Part shown: positions 24,588 to 32,063 of the stretch, one piece after another
Numbering within the stretch: the stretch's first letter is position 1
Layout: every line of letters begins with the position of its first letter
NCBI GenBank assembly: GCA_947461175.1
Contig: CANHIY010000019.1
Span: 1 to 32,700 of the forward strand
Direction: 5' to 3'
DNA length: 32,700 nt
From: Bacteriovoracaceae bacterium
Lineage (GTDB): Bacteria > Bdellovibrionota > Bacteriovoracia > Bacteriovoracales > Bacteriovoracaceae
Position numbers and translations under genes: made by a program
Notes under the pieces: generated by a model
Told to the model about the DNA's origin: nothing
The model's database searches: none
What the model saw: the letters and a program-made list of their open reading frames with translations, nothing else

Positions 24588-25757
24588 TTAAAATTGTAGT
24601 ATTCCCGACAAACTAATGAGGTGATCAGTTTGTTCATAGGTCTTGGATTCCTGAAAAAATAAAGAATACATGATACCAAAATCCAATGGTCTTGAAAAAA
24701 GAGTGGTGCTTAAGTTGGACCCAATTGAGGGCCCGTGGCCAAGTTTGAGTTTTTGACCTTGGGCCTCTACAGGGAGGGAAGTTTGATAAGAGGTGAGTAT
24801 TGAGAGGTCAAAGGAGTTATTTTTAAGAAAAGAAAAACCGTAATCTAGAGCAGTGGAGGGTCTCCAGAACTTTCTTACGGTGACTCCTGATGAACTTGAA
24901 CCTGTGAGGAATTGATACTCTCCATACTGTGCTCTTAGTTTAAAAGTACCTATTTGATGATAATTCTTTTCAAAAGATGTTCCCAAAAGGCTTAAAGAGC
25001 TTTGAGCATTTTCAATGGTGGTGGAATCATCGAGAATAAATTTAACAGACTGATAATGGTAGAAAAAACTGGTCCGAAGATTTTTTACTTCTCCAAAAGA
25101 TAAGTTTATTTGGGCCCCCATGATAGGTTCACTTAGGAGAGTGGAGTTTTTGTTGGTCACTAAATCAGTGGAAGTGATTTTTTTAAACCCACTGACTAGA
25201 CCTATAGATAGGTTTTTTATGAATTCTTTTTTTATTTTTTCAACAGGTGGACTCACCTTGGGTTTAGGAGTTTCATCAAGACTGGTTTTTGTCACTGGAG
25301 TCGAATGCTCAGGCACAGGGGGCGCCTCTTCATCAAAGGGTTTTCTGGTGCCATCAGGATATTCAAGTACCATCTTCTTTTCGTTTGAAACTTTGACCGT
25401 TTTGACCTTAATGAGTTTCGTGGAATCAATCAAACGGGATTCACCTCTGTTAATCAGGGAGAATCTTTGGGCATCTTCTTCACACCGAAAGGGGATTTCA
25501 AGTTCTTTTCCGCTTAGGATAAAGTCTGGGTTATTGAGGCGGTTTATTTTGAGTGATTTTCTCACAAAATTTGACTTACCCCAGAGAGGAGTGAGCTCAA
25601 AAGTTTGAAGGATATCGGATAAAACATCATCCTGTTCAATGGTGTAAATAACTTTGGATTGTAATTTTGTGCACGAATCATGATTTGGATCAGTGGTCTT
25701 CGCCATAATGGAAGTGCCCCAAACAACAACACATACAACCAAGAGTTTATTTTTCAT
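24588..25757 (-). CDS. Secreted LysM-like protein with C-terminal beta-barrel-like region
   Basis: 389 residues. Signal peptide about 1-19 (ending IMA-K). Residues 36-91 resemble a LysM domain (VIYTIEQDDVLSDIL...LNNPDFILSGKELEIPF), flanked by C29 and C92 that may form a disulfide. A Pro-rich linker (about 145-170) leads to ~215 residues of alternating amphipathic strands ending in a terminal Phe (SLSGILQF), the usual outer-membrane barrel C-terminal signature. It could anchor the outer membrane to peptidoglycan. No specific family recognised. It ends 12 bases from the convergent FGE-like gene. The ATG lacks a Shine-Dalgarno; TAAAAT lies nine bases upstream. Confidence 0.6.
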   Translation of the reverse strand: MKNKLLVVCVVVWGTSIMAKTTDPNHDSCTKLQSKVIYTIEQDDVLSDILQTFELTPLWGKSNFVRKSLKINRLNNPDFILSGKELEIPFRCEEDAQRFSLINRGESRLIDSTKLIKVKTVKVSNEKKMVLEYPDGTRKPFDEEAPPVPEHSTPVTKTSLDETPKPKVSPPVEKIKKEFIKNLSIGLVSGFKKITSTDLVTNKNSTLLSEPIMGAQINLSFGEVKNLRTSFFYHYQSVKFILDDSTTIENAQSSLSLLGTSFEKNYHQIGTFKLRAQYGEYQFLTGSSSSGVTVRKFWRPSTALDYGFSFLKNNSFDLSILTSYQTSLPVEAQGQKLKLGHGPSIGSNLSTTLFSRPLDFGIMYSLFFQESKTYEQTDHLISLSGILQF

Positions 25758-25843
25758 GATAGAAATATTTTAATGGAGAAAACTATTTTTTAAAAAAAAT
25801 AGATTAAGGAATTTATTTCCCTTAAAAGTGGTCCTCATCTTCT

Positions 25844-27571
25844 CTAGAGTTCCCCTAAGCTAAGCCCCTCACCTCTGGGGTCTGAAACTCCGTGCCAGTG
25901 GCCCTTTACTTTTTTTATGGCCTGAATAGAGCAGCCAAGTTGTTCGTGGGAGATGTTGTGGCCCTTTTCTTTGAGTTCCTTTTCTACTTCCGGAGAGAGG
26001 TAGGGGGATTCAATTTTAAGCACATCTGGTCGCCACTGGTGGTGGATCCTTGTGGCGGCCACGGCCTCATAGAGGGGCATTTCAAATTCAACGGTATTTA
26101 AAATGGTCTGGGCCACACAGCTAATGATCCTCGTTCCAGAAGGGGAGCCCAAGGCCATGAAGGGTTCACCCTCTTTTGTCATGATGGTGGGAGACATGGA
26201 AGAGAGAGGGCGCTTTCTAGGGTAAACAAGATTATGTTCTCCACCCACGGCACCGAAGAGGTTTTGGGCCCCCTTTTTTTGAGCGAAGTCATCCATTTCA
26301 TTATTCAGGATAACTCCTGTTCCCTGAGCAATCACTCCTGACCCAAACCAACCGTTTATGGTTTGAGTGGAGGAAACGAGGTTTCCTTCCTCATCTGCGA
26401 TAGTAAAGTGAGTCGTGTCGGAAGACTCGTAGGGAAGTTCCTCTGCCTTAACATCCAGGGCCCCAAGGGCCTTGGGGTGATTGATGGCCTTGGAGAGTTT
26501 AGAGAGGTATGTCTCACTTAAAAGTTCTTTTTGTGGCACAGGATGAAAATCAGGGTCTCCTAAGTACAGGGCCCGGTCAAGAAACGCCCTCTGCATGGCA
26601 TTGGCAGTGAGGTGCACAGATTGAGTGGTTTGAGGTCCCCATTTTTTTAACTCATAGGGAGAGAGCATTTTTAAAATCTGGATCACATGAATGCCCCCAG
26701 AACTTGGAGGGGGCATAGAGAAAATCTTAAGCCCCTTGTAGGATCCTTCCACCGGTGTCCTCTCCACCATCTTGTAGGTTTTCAAATCTTTTAGAGAGAG
26801 GAGTCCATTTTTTTTTCGAACTGTTTCAACCACTGAGCGGGCAATCTTACCCTCGTAAAAACCATCCGCCCCTTCTTGTGCAATAACCTCTAACGTCTTG
26901 GCGAGGTTTTCTTGATAAATCATGGTGCCAAGATAGGGTGCTTCCCCTGCTGGGGTATAGAAAGTTTTTTTTGCCTCTTCATCCAAAAGAAGAAGATTCT
27001 TCCTGTCCTCTAGGGCCTCATGAAGTTCAGGATAAAGAGGGAACCCTTCCCTTGCAAGTTTAATGGCAGGGCCCAGGGTTTCTTTCCAGGGAAGTTTTCC
27101 AAAACGTTGGTGGATTTCAAAGAGCCCTCTCACCAGACCTGGTGTTGCCACTGCGAGCCCCCCTTCCTGAGAAAGAAGAGGCTGAGGGGCCCCAGACTTA
27201 GTGAGGAACATAGTTTTAGTCGCCATCAAAGGTGCCACTTCACGAAAATCAAAGGCGTAAACTTTGTTCTCCTTTTGGGAGAAATACAACAAAAACCCTC
27301 CTCCTCCGATACCTGTAGAGTGGGGACGCTCGACTGAAATGGCAAAAGAGGCGGCCACAAATGCATCAATAATGTTACCCCCATTTTCTAAAACAGAAAG
27401 TGCGGCCCTGGTGGTTCCTCCTCCCTGACTTGCCACCATGACTTTTTTTGACCTGGCCTCATGGGTGATTCTTTTGTGATTTCCCTCAGGGGAGACGATG
27501 TTAACTTTATGAGTACAGGCAACGGGTGAAATCAAGAGTCCTAGGGAAATGATCTGTATCATCGAGCGCAT
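25844..27571 (-). CDS. ggt: Gamma-glutamyltransferase, periplasmic
   Basis: 575 residues, standard length for the precursor. The signal region is MRSMIQIISLGLLISPVAC; the VAC could be a weak lipobox (Pro at -3 is unusual) or an ordinary cleavage site. Family segments are SVERPHSTGIGGGGFLLYF and the autoprocessing/nucleophile site DTTHFTIADEEGN (catalytic Thr386). A lid-loop-like region is present too (GGEHNLVYPRKRPLSSMSPTI). The oxyanion-hole GSPGG of characterised GGTs reads GSPSG here (476-479). It cleaves and transfers gamma-glutamyl groups, e.g. from glutathione or poly-gamma-glutamyl peptides. It lies 33 bases downstream of the RimK-associated zinc protease gene, probably co-transcribed. 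RBS GGAGAA. Confidence 0.93.
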   Translation of the reverse strand: MRSMIQIISLGLLISPVACTHKVNIVSPEGNHKRITHEARSKKVMVASQGGGTTRAALSVLENGGNIIDAFVAASFAISVERPHSTGIGGGGFLLYFSQKENKVYAFDFREVAPLMATKTMFLTKSGAPQPLLSQEGGLAVATPGLVRGLFEIHQRFGKLPWKETLGPAIKLAREGFPLYPELHEALEDRKNLLLLDEEAKKTFYTPAGEAPYLGTMIYQENLAKTLEVIAQEGADGFYEGKIARSVVETVRKKNGLLSLKDLKTYKMVERTPVEGSYKGLKIFSMPPPSSGGIHVIQILKMLSPYELKKWGPQTTQSVHLTANAMQRAFLDRALYLGDPDFHPVPQKELLSETYLSKLSKAINHPKALGALDVKAEELPYESSDTTHFTIADEEGNLVSSTQTINGWFGSGVIAQGTGVILNNEMDDFAQKKGAQNLFGAVGGEHNLVYPRKRPLSSMSPTIMTKEGEPFMALGSPSGTRIISCVAQTILNTVEFEMPLYEAVAATRIHHQWRPDVLKIESPYLSPEVEKELKEKGHNISHEQLGCSIQAIKKVKGHWHGVSDPRGEGLSLGEL

Positions 27572-27604
27572 AATTTAAGGTTCTCCGTTATTTTGGAACA
27601 TTAT

Positions 27605-28099
27605 TTAAGAGGGAGTCGTTGTGGTTGTGAGTTCTTTTAAAAATCTTTTTTGCTTGGTGGTTTTCCCGGCCAGATAAGACTGAGTAGGATCAATATAGAA
27701 GTGCTTTAGGGCCGCTCTCCCAATCAGCATACGGTACTTCATAGAGGCCCGGTTGGTGAGGGTGAGTTCAATGGTTTTTTTAATGCCGGCAAGGATCATG
27801 GTGGTGCGGATCACATACCTTTCCTCCTTGTGTCCCCCAGAATCTGAAACAAATCTTTTATCAACCAGGAGGGCCTTGCACTGGACCACCACCCGGGAGT
27901 TATTTTGAAGAGGATGAACCTTAAAATGGACGAAGGTTTTCTGCCCCTTTTTTTTAAGGACAATATCAAAGGCATGTAAGCTTGACGTTTTTGCGCCTGT
28001 GTCAATTTTCCCTTTGATCGCCACAATCCCAAGTTCAGGCAGTGAAGGCCACTCCCGCCATCCTATGATTTTTGATTCACCATTTGCTTCTTTATCCAT
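27605..28099 (-). CDS. RimK/LysX-associated ATP-dependent zinc protease family protein (DUF785-type, pepsin-like fold)
   Basis: 164 residues, the size of the Zn_protease/DUF785 family. GKIDTGAKTSSLHA (30-43) is the retropepsin-like active-site strand with Asp33; KYRMLIGRAAL (121-131) is the second conserved segment. Family members sit next to RimK-type ligases and are proposed to process ligase products; the activity is poorly characterised. Here the gene is paired with ggt downstream and divergent from the lytic transglycosylase. A TTCACA-N18-TAAGAT promoter (28135-28106) ends six bases before the ATG and no Shine-Dalgarno is visible, suggesting a leaderless mRNA. Confidence 0.85.
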   Translation of the reverse strand: MDKEANGESKIIGWREWPSLPELGIVAIKGKIDTGAKTSSLHAFDIVLKKKGQKTFVHFKVHPLQNNSRVVVQCKALLVDKRFVSDSGGHKEERYVIRTTMILAGIKKTIELTLTNRASMKYRMLIGRAALKHFYIDPTQSYLAGKTTKQKRFLKELTTTTTPS

Positions 28100-28105
28100 A
28101 TGAGC

Positions 28106-28135
28106 ATCTTACCAAAAAGTGACATTTCTTGTGAA
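28106..28135 (-). promoter_or_regulatory. Promoter of the zinc protease-ggt pair
   Basis: Minus strand: TTCACA (28135-28130, 5/6), an 18-bp spacer, TAAGAT (28111-28106, 4/6), then six bases to the ATG at 28099. A transcript start at or next to the start codon would follow. Confidence 0.4.
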
Positions 28136-28141
28136 GAATTC

Positions 28142-28169
28142 TTGCAATGCCTGCCTCTGATGCTAAAAT
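28142..28169 (+). promoter_or_regulatory. Promoter of the lytic transglycosylase gene
   Basis: TTGCAA (28142-28147, 4/6), a 16-bp spacer, TAAAAT (28164-28169, 5/6). The start would be near 28176, giving a ~39-base leader to the ATG at 28215. Confidence 0.5.
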
Positions 28170-28214
28170 AAGAAATCAGACATGATGTCATCATTCATCA
28201 AAGGTTTTAATTTC

Positions 28215-29750
28215 ATGAAGAAACATTTTCTTTTCTGTTCCTTATTAACTCTAATCCTTTCTGGTTGTTCAACAGTTAATTCCCAAATGAACAAACAGAT
28301 GAACAAACAGATAAACAAAAGTCCCTCCAAGAAAGTGACCCCAATTGTCCACCAGACCAAGGCCCCAGAATACACCCATGAAATGGCCGAGGCCGATGCA
28401 GATGACCAAAAAATTAAAAAAGAAACCGGTGACTCCGCTGATATCGATCAAGATCTTAAGGATGTTTCAAAAAAATCGGACCACTTTCTTTTAAAGAAAA
28501 ACACAAAAAGAATGGAGTATTGGATAGATTTTTTCGCTAAAAAAAATCGCGACCGCTTTCAGCGCTTCATTAATAATGGAGAAGAGTACAGGCCAATTAT
28601 TGAAAGCATCCTCTCCTCTGAGGGTCTTCCTAAAGAGCTTTATTTTGTGGGTCTTATTGAATCTGGTTACTACCTAACCGCCCGATCCCATGCCCAGGCG
28701 GTGGGACCTTGGCAATTTATCCGAGGGACTGGGAAGCGCTATGGATTAAAGATCACCTCAGAGTTAGATGAAAGACAGGATATTTTTAAGGCCACCAGGG
28801 CCGCAGCTCTCTATTTTAAAGACCTTCATAATGTTTTCTCTAGCTGGGAGCTTGCCCTTTCCGCCTACAATGCTGGTGAGTATGGGATCATCCGAAGAAT
28901 CATGAAGCATGGAACCAGGGACTTTTATGAACTCTCAAAGCATAAGTACCTTCCCTCTGAAACCATCAATTATGTGCCAAAAGTCTTAGCGGCCATGGAG
29001 ATCATCAATAACCCCCGGAAGTATGGATTCGTGATCCCTAAAAAAGACAAAAGGCTCTTTGAACTTTCTCACCTTGCTCCTGCTCAAAAAAACCTCTCAC
29101 TTTCAGTGATTGCTAAAAGACTAAATCTTCCTTTGGATCTGTTGAAAAAATTAAACCCTGAGCTTAAGGGACATAGAACACCTAGGCATTTTGCTGGGAC
29201 TTACTACATAAGAGTTCCAAAAAACCAAAACTTCATAAAGCTTGGTGAGGATAGTTCTCTCACGTCCCTTCCTTCCTCAAAAAACACGAACCCAAGTTCT
29301 CGTAAAGAAGTCAACCGAAGAACAGCTTTTATTGAAAAAACTCTCTCTGATGCCAAGATCATGAAGGTTCCAGGGGTGAAGATTGAAAAGACTCATAAGT
29401 CCCAGAGGATTGTGGCCCGTCATTCTTTTTCACCAAAAGTTAAAATCACCAATAATCCTGTGACTTATAAAATCAGGAAAGGGGATAACCTCACAGAGAT
29501 TGCTAAACTCTTTGATGTAAAACTCTCTAAAATTAAAACGGTCAATAGACTAAAGAGAAGTAAGGTCATGGTTGGGCAAAAAATTGTGTTGCCTGACACG
29601 AGAAAAGGGATTTACACCGTCAAAAAAGGTGACCACCTCACCAAGGTGGCAAAAGACCTGAAGCGTCCCATTGAGGCCCTTATAAAACTTAATTCACTTA
29701 AGCGCGGAGAAATTTATCCCGGGCAAAAAATTATTGTGAATATGGATTAA
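28215..29750 (+). CDS. mltD: MltD-like membrane-bound lytic murein transglycosylase with LysM repeats
   Basis: The start is set at ATG 28215 rather than 28182, because the lipoprotein signal MKKHFLFCSLLTLILSGC begins there (lipobox LSGC, Cys18); 511 residues. The transglycosylase domain (about 120-280) has the catalytic glutamate in GLIESGYY (E149), AVGPWQFI and LALSAYNAGE. After a degenerate LysM-like segment (LSVIAKRLNLPLDLL), two clear LysM domains close the protein (TYKIRKGDNLTEIA; IYTVKKGDHLTKVA). It cleaves peptidoglycan to anhydromuropeptides at the outer membrane's inner face. In a predator it could act on self or prey wall. A 12-bp direct repeat encodes MNKQ units right after the lipobox. 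The 3' end overlaps the convergent gene by 20 bases. Confidence 0.9.
   Translation: MKKHFLFCSLLTLILSGCSTVNSQMNKQMNKQINKSPSKKVTPIVHQTKAPEYTHEMAEADADDQKIKKETGDSADIDQDLKDVSKKSDHFLLKKNTKRMEYWIDFFAKKNRDRFQRFINNGEEYRPIIESILSSEGLPKELYFVGLIESGYYLTARSHAQAVGPWQFIRGTGKRYGLKITSELDERQDIFKATRAAALYFKDLHNVFSSWELALSAYNAGEYGIIRRIMKHGTRDFYELSKHKYLPSETINYVPKVLAAMEIINNPRKYGFVIPKKDKRLFELSHLAPAQKNLSLSVIAKRLNLPLDLLKKLNPELKGHRTPRHFAGTYYIRVPKNQNFIKLGEDSSLTSLPSSKNTNPSSRKEVNRRTAFIEKTLSDAKIMKVPGVKIEKTHKSQRIVARHSFSPKVKITNNPVTYKIRKGDNLTEIAKLFDVKLSKIKTVNRLKRSKVMVGQKIVLPDTRKGIYTVKKGDHLTKVAKDLKRPIEALIKLNSLKRGEIYPGQKIIVNMD
28287..28322 (+). repeat. Short in-frame 12-bp tandem repeat in mltD
   Basis: ATGAACAAACAG occurs twice (28287-28298, 28299-28310) and a diverged third copy follows, encoding MNKQ-MNKQ-INKS in the linker just after the lipidated cysteine. 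Confidence 0.8.
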
Positions 29751-30786
29751 AGTTTGGTCCACTGATTTGAAAAGAGGCCTTTAGAGGCAAGTGATCAGAG
29801 AGGGCCGAAGGAAGAACTTCGGCCTTCATCATTTTAAGGTCTTTTTTATACCAAATGTAATCCAGCCTTCGATCCGGGGCCCAGGCAGGAAAAGTAAAAT
29901 AGAGGCCCTCATCTTTTTGATAAATTTCTTCTGGGATCACTTCTAAGAAACCACTTGTTTTCATGTCTTCAAAGCTTGTATCAAATTCATAATTATCTTC
30001 ATTAAAAAATTTTGATTTCTTGGTGGCAATAGTAGGGACCATATTAAAGTCTCCGGCCACAAAGTGAGGATTTTCTTTCTGAATCTTTGAGAGGAGGAGC
30101 TTGATTTGTTTTTGACGGTCGGTTTTATCAAAGGCCTCAAGATGCACATTTAAGATGTTAAAGATTTGATCTCCCACCGTCACAGTGACTTTTTGAACAT
30201 ACCGGTGGAGGTAAAATAGGTTGTACCACCAGGGTTTTGAGGCAGGTTTTGAAAAGAGTGTGACCTCATGAAGGGAGAGTGGGTACTTACTAAGAATCGC
30301 CCCACCAGATTTGATCCTCCCGAAGTGGTTTTTTATGGGCCAGTAGGGAAAAGGAATATAATTTGAAACCCAGGAAGGGGCCTCGGCGACAAAGGGGTAG
30401 TTAGAGTTTTTTGCAATAAGGTGCGCCTGATTTAAGTCATGGGAGCGGTCCCCCGAAAAATCCACTTCCTGAAGGCACACAATATCTGCGTCCCATTCTT
30501 TTATTTCCTCAGAGGCTTTTTTAAGTTGTTCTTCATAAAATTCTTTTCCTCTTTTTTCATAAAGAGGTCCCTCCGAGCCTTTTCCATAAAGAAAGCTTAA
30601 GTTATAGGTCAGGATCTTTAGGACGGAGGGGTTTTCTTCTATATTCACAGATGGGTCTATCCCCAGGGAGTAAACTTCTGGGGAAATCTTTTTTTCATGT
30701 AAGCTCCAGGGGTAGGAGGCCCAGAGGAAGAAGAGGAAAAAAATCAAAAAAGTTAAAAGGAAGGGAAGAAAAATAAACTTTATCAT
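29731..30786 (-). CDS. Membrane-anchored endonuclease/exonuclease/phosphatase family protein
   Basis: 351 residues. An N-terminal hydrophobic helix (about 4-26) acts as an uncleaved anchor or signal. The catalytic EEP fold follows: ILTYNLS (N62), DIVCLQEVDF (E107), NVHLEA, FVAGDFNMVP and the terminal SDHLPL. All expected metal/catalytic motifs are present. Members include DNases, sphingomyelinases and inositol phosphatases, so the substrate is open. An extracytoplasmic phosphodiesterase is plausible in a predator. The ATG overlaps the dihydroorotase stop by four bases (ATGA), so translation is coupled; the 3' end overlaps mltD by 20 bases. Confidence 0.82.
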   Translation of the reverse strand: MIKFIFLPFLLTFLIFFLFFLWASYPWSLHEKKISPEVYSLGIDPSVNIEENPSVLKILTYNLSFLYGKGSEGPLYEKRGKEFYEEQLKKASEEIKEWDADIVCLQEVDFSGDRSHDLNQAHLIAKNSNYPFVAEAPSWVSNYIPFPYWPIKNHFGRIKSGGAILSKYPLSLHEVTLFSKPASKPWWYNLFYLHRYVQKVTVTVGDQIFNILNVHLEAFDKTDRQKQIKLLLSKIQKENPHFVAGDFNMVPTIATKKSKFFNEDNYEFDTSFEDMKTSGFLEVIPEEIYQKDEGLYFTFPAWAPDRRLDYIWYKKDLKMMKAEVLPSALSDHLPLKASFQISGPNFNPYSQ

Positions 30787-32063
30787 TCAAGACTTCCGAT
30801 TTTTTTCCCACCAATATAGAGGGCCTCCACCTGCCCTGGGAAAGTGATTCCTAAAAAGGGAGAGTGACGGGCCTTGGTTTTAAGCATCCTCTCATTTATG
30901 TGGAGAGGTTTACGAAGGTTTAGAATCGTAAAATTCGCCCTGTAACCTGGTTTTAAATACCCCACACCCTTATTCATGGAGGCATAAAGAGGGGAGAGTT
31001 TTGACCAGGAGGGAAGAAACTGATTGAAAAAATCTCCAGGATTTTCCGAGGCCACTTTAGCAATAAGTTTTGGGTCAATTCCTTCTTCTAAAAGCCAGGT
31101 GACAAAGGGCCCAAAGGTATCAAGCCCAGTAAGTCCTGAGGTGCCTTGCTTTTTTTCCTCCGGAGAGTGTGGGGCGTGGTCTGTGGCGAGGTAATTAATC
31201 TCTCCCTTTTTAAGGGCCTCTAAGAGGGCCAGTCTGTCATGGTGAGGCCTTATGGGAGGATTCATTTGAAAACTGGTTAAATCCACTTCTTGAATTTTAT
31301 CCAAGTCATAAAAAAGATGCTGAGGAGTCACTTCTATCACCACGTTCACTCCCCGCTCTCTGGCCTCTCGGATGAGACGCAGACCTTCGCCGGAGCTGTA
31401 GTGACAAAGTTTTCCCTTAAGCTGGTATTTTTCAATAAGCATTAAGGCATCTTTGGTGGCCACCACCTCTGCACTCACCGGACGCCTTTCATGGTGGTGG
31501 GTACAGTGTTTATTTTCTTCTAGGATCTCTGGATCTTCACAGTGAAAACTCACCGTTTGTCCCCGGTAATGGGAGAGGGTTTCATCCAAAGTAGAGAGGT
31601 CTTTAAAAAAGAGCTCTCCGATGGAGGGGCCCATATAAACTTTGTAAGGGACTGGATACCCCAAAGGTCTTGTTCCCGGGCCAATGCCCGCGTAGATCCA
31701 AATCTCTCCCTGGGTTTTAAGGGTGAGGTGAAACTTTTCCTCATAGGACTTTTTATCCACAGGAGGGATAGGGTTATTAGGCATATCTCCGGCATGGCAT
31801 AGGCCCCCATTATGAAGGGCCTCTCTTGCCGAGGTGAAATCTTCTTTGTAGTTATTTTTTCCAGACACGTCTTCCCTGGCATGAATGTGGACATCTCCCA
31901 TGCCAGCAAAGAGGTAGCACTCATCTGAGTAGTACTCATCAAGCTTATGTTTGGGTATTCCCAAGTCACCCACCGATTCAATGAGACCTGTGGTTTCATG
32001 AAAAAGAATTTGGGTTCTTTTAATTTCGTCGGATGTGACACAGACTGCTTCGAGAGACTTCAC
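30783..32063 (-). CDS. pyrC: Dihydroorotase (class I amidohydrolase)
   Basis: 426 residues. The binuclear metal site can be read in order: GDVHIHARE (H59, H61), a candidate carboxylated lysine in KVYMG (K141), SFHCED (H174), LCHYSS (H221) and TDHAPHSPEEK (D295). Class I dihydroorotases cyclise carbamoyl-aspartate in pyrimidine synthesis. Allantoinase or hydantoinase are related alternatives, but the TDHAPHSPEEK-x(n)-SGLTGLDT segment favours dihydroorotase. It overlaps the upstream SDR gene and the downstream EEP gene by four bases each (ATGA), a tightly coupled three-gene set. No other pyrimidine genes are in the window. Confidence 0.85.
   Translation of the reverse strand: MKSLEAVCVTSDEIKRTQILFHETTGLIESVGDLGIPKHKLDEYYSDECYLFAGMGDVHIHAREDVSGKNNYKEDFTSAREALHNGGLCHAGDMPNNPIPPVDKKSYEEKFHLTLKTQGEIWIYAGIGPGTRPLGYPVPYKVYMGPSIGELFFKDLSTLDETLSHYRGQTVSFHCEDPEILEENKHCTHHHERRPVSAEVVATKDALMLIEKYQLKGKLCHYSSGEGLRLIREARERGVNVVIEVTPQHLFYDLDKIQEVDLTSFQMNPPIRPHHDRLALLEALKKGEINYLATDHAPHSPEEKKQGTSGLTGLDTFGPFVTWLLEEGIDPKLIAKVASENPGDFFNQFLPSWSKLSPLYASMNKGVGYLKPGYRANFTILNLRKPLHINERMLKTKARHSPFLGITFPGQVEALYIGGKKIGSLE

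Noticed and set aside
25783-25802. A/T-only hairpin between the ggt end and the LysM-protein start
   Set aside because: Nine A-T pairs with no G-C and a 2-base loop; too weak to call a terminator.
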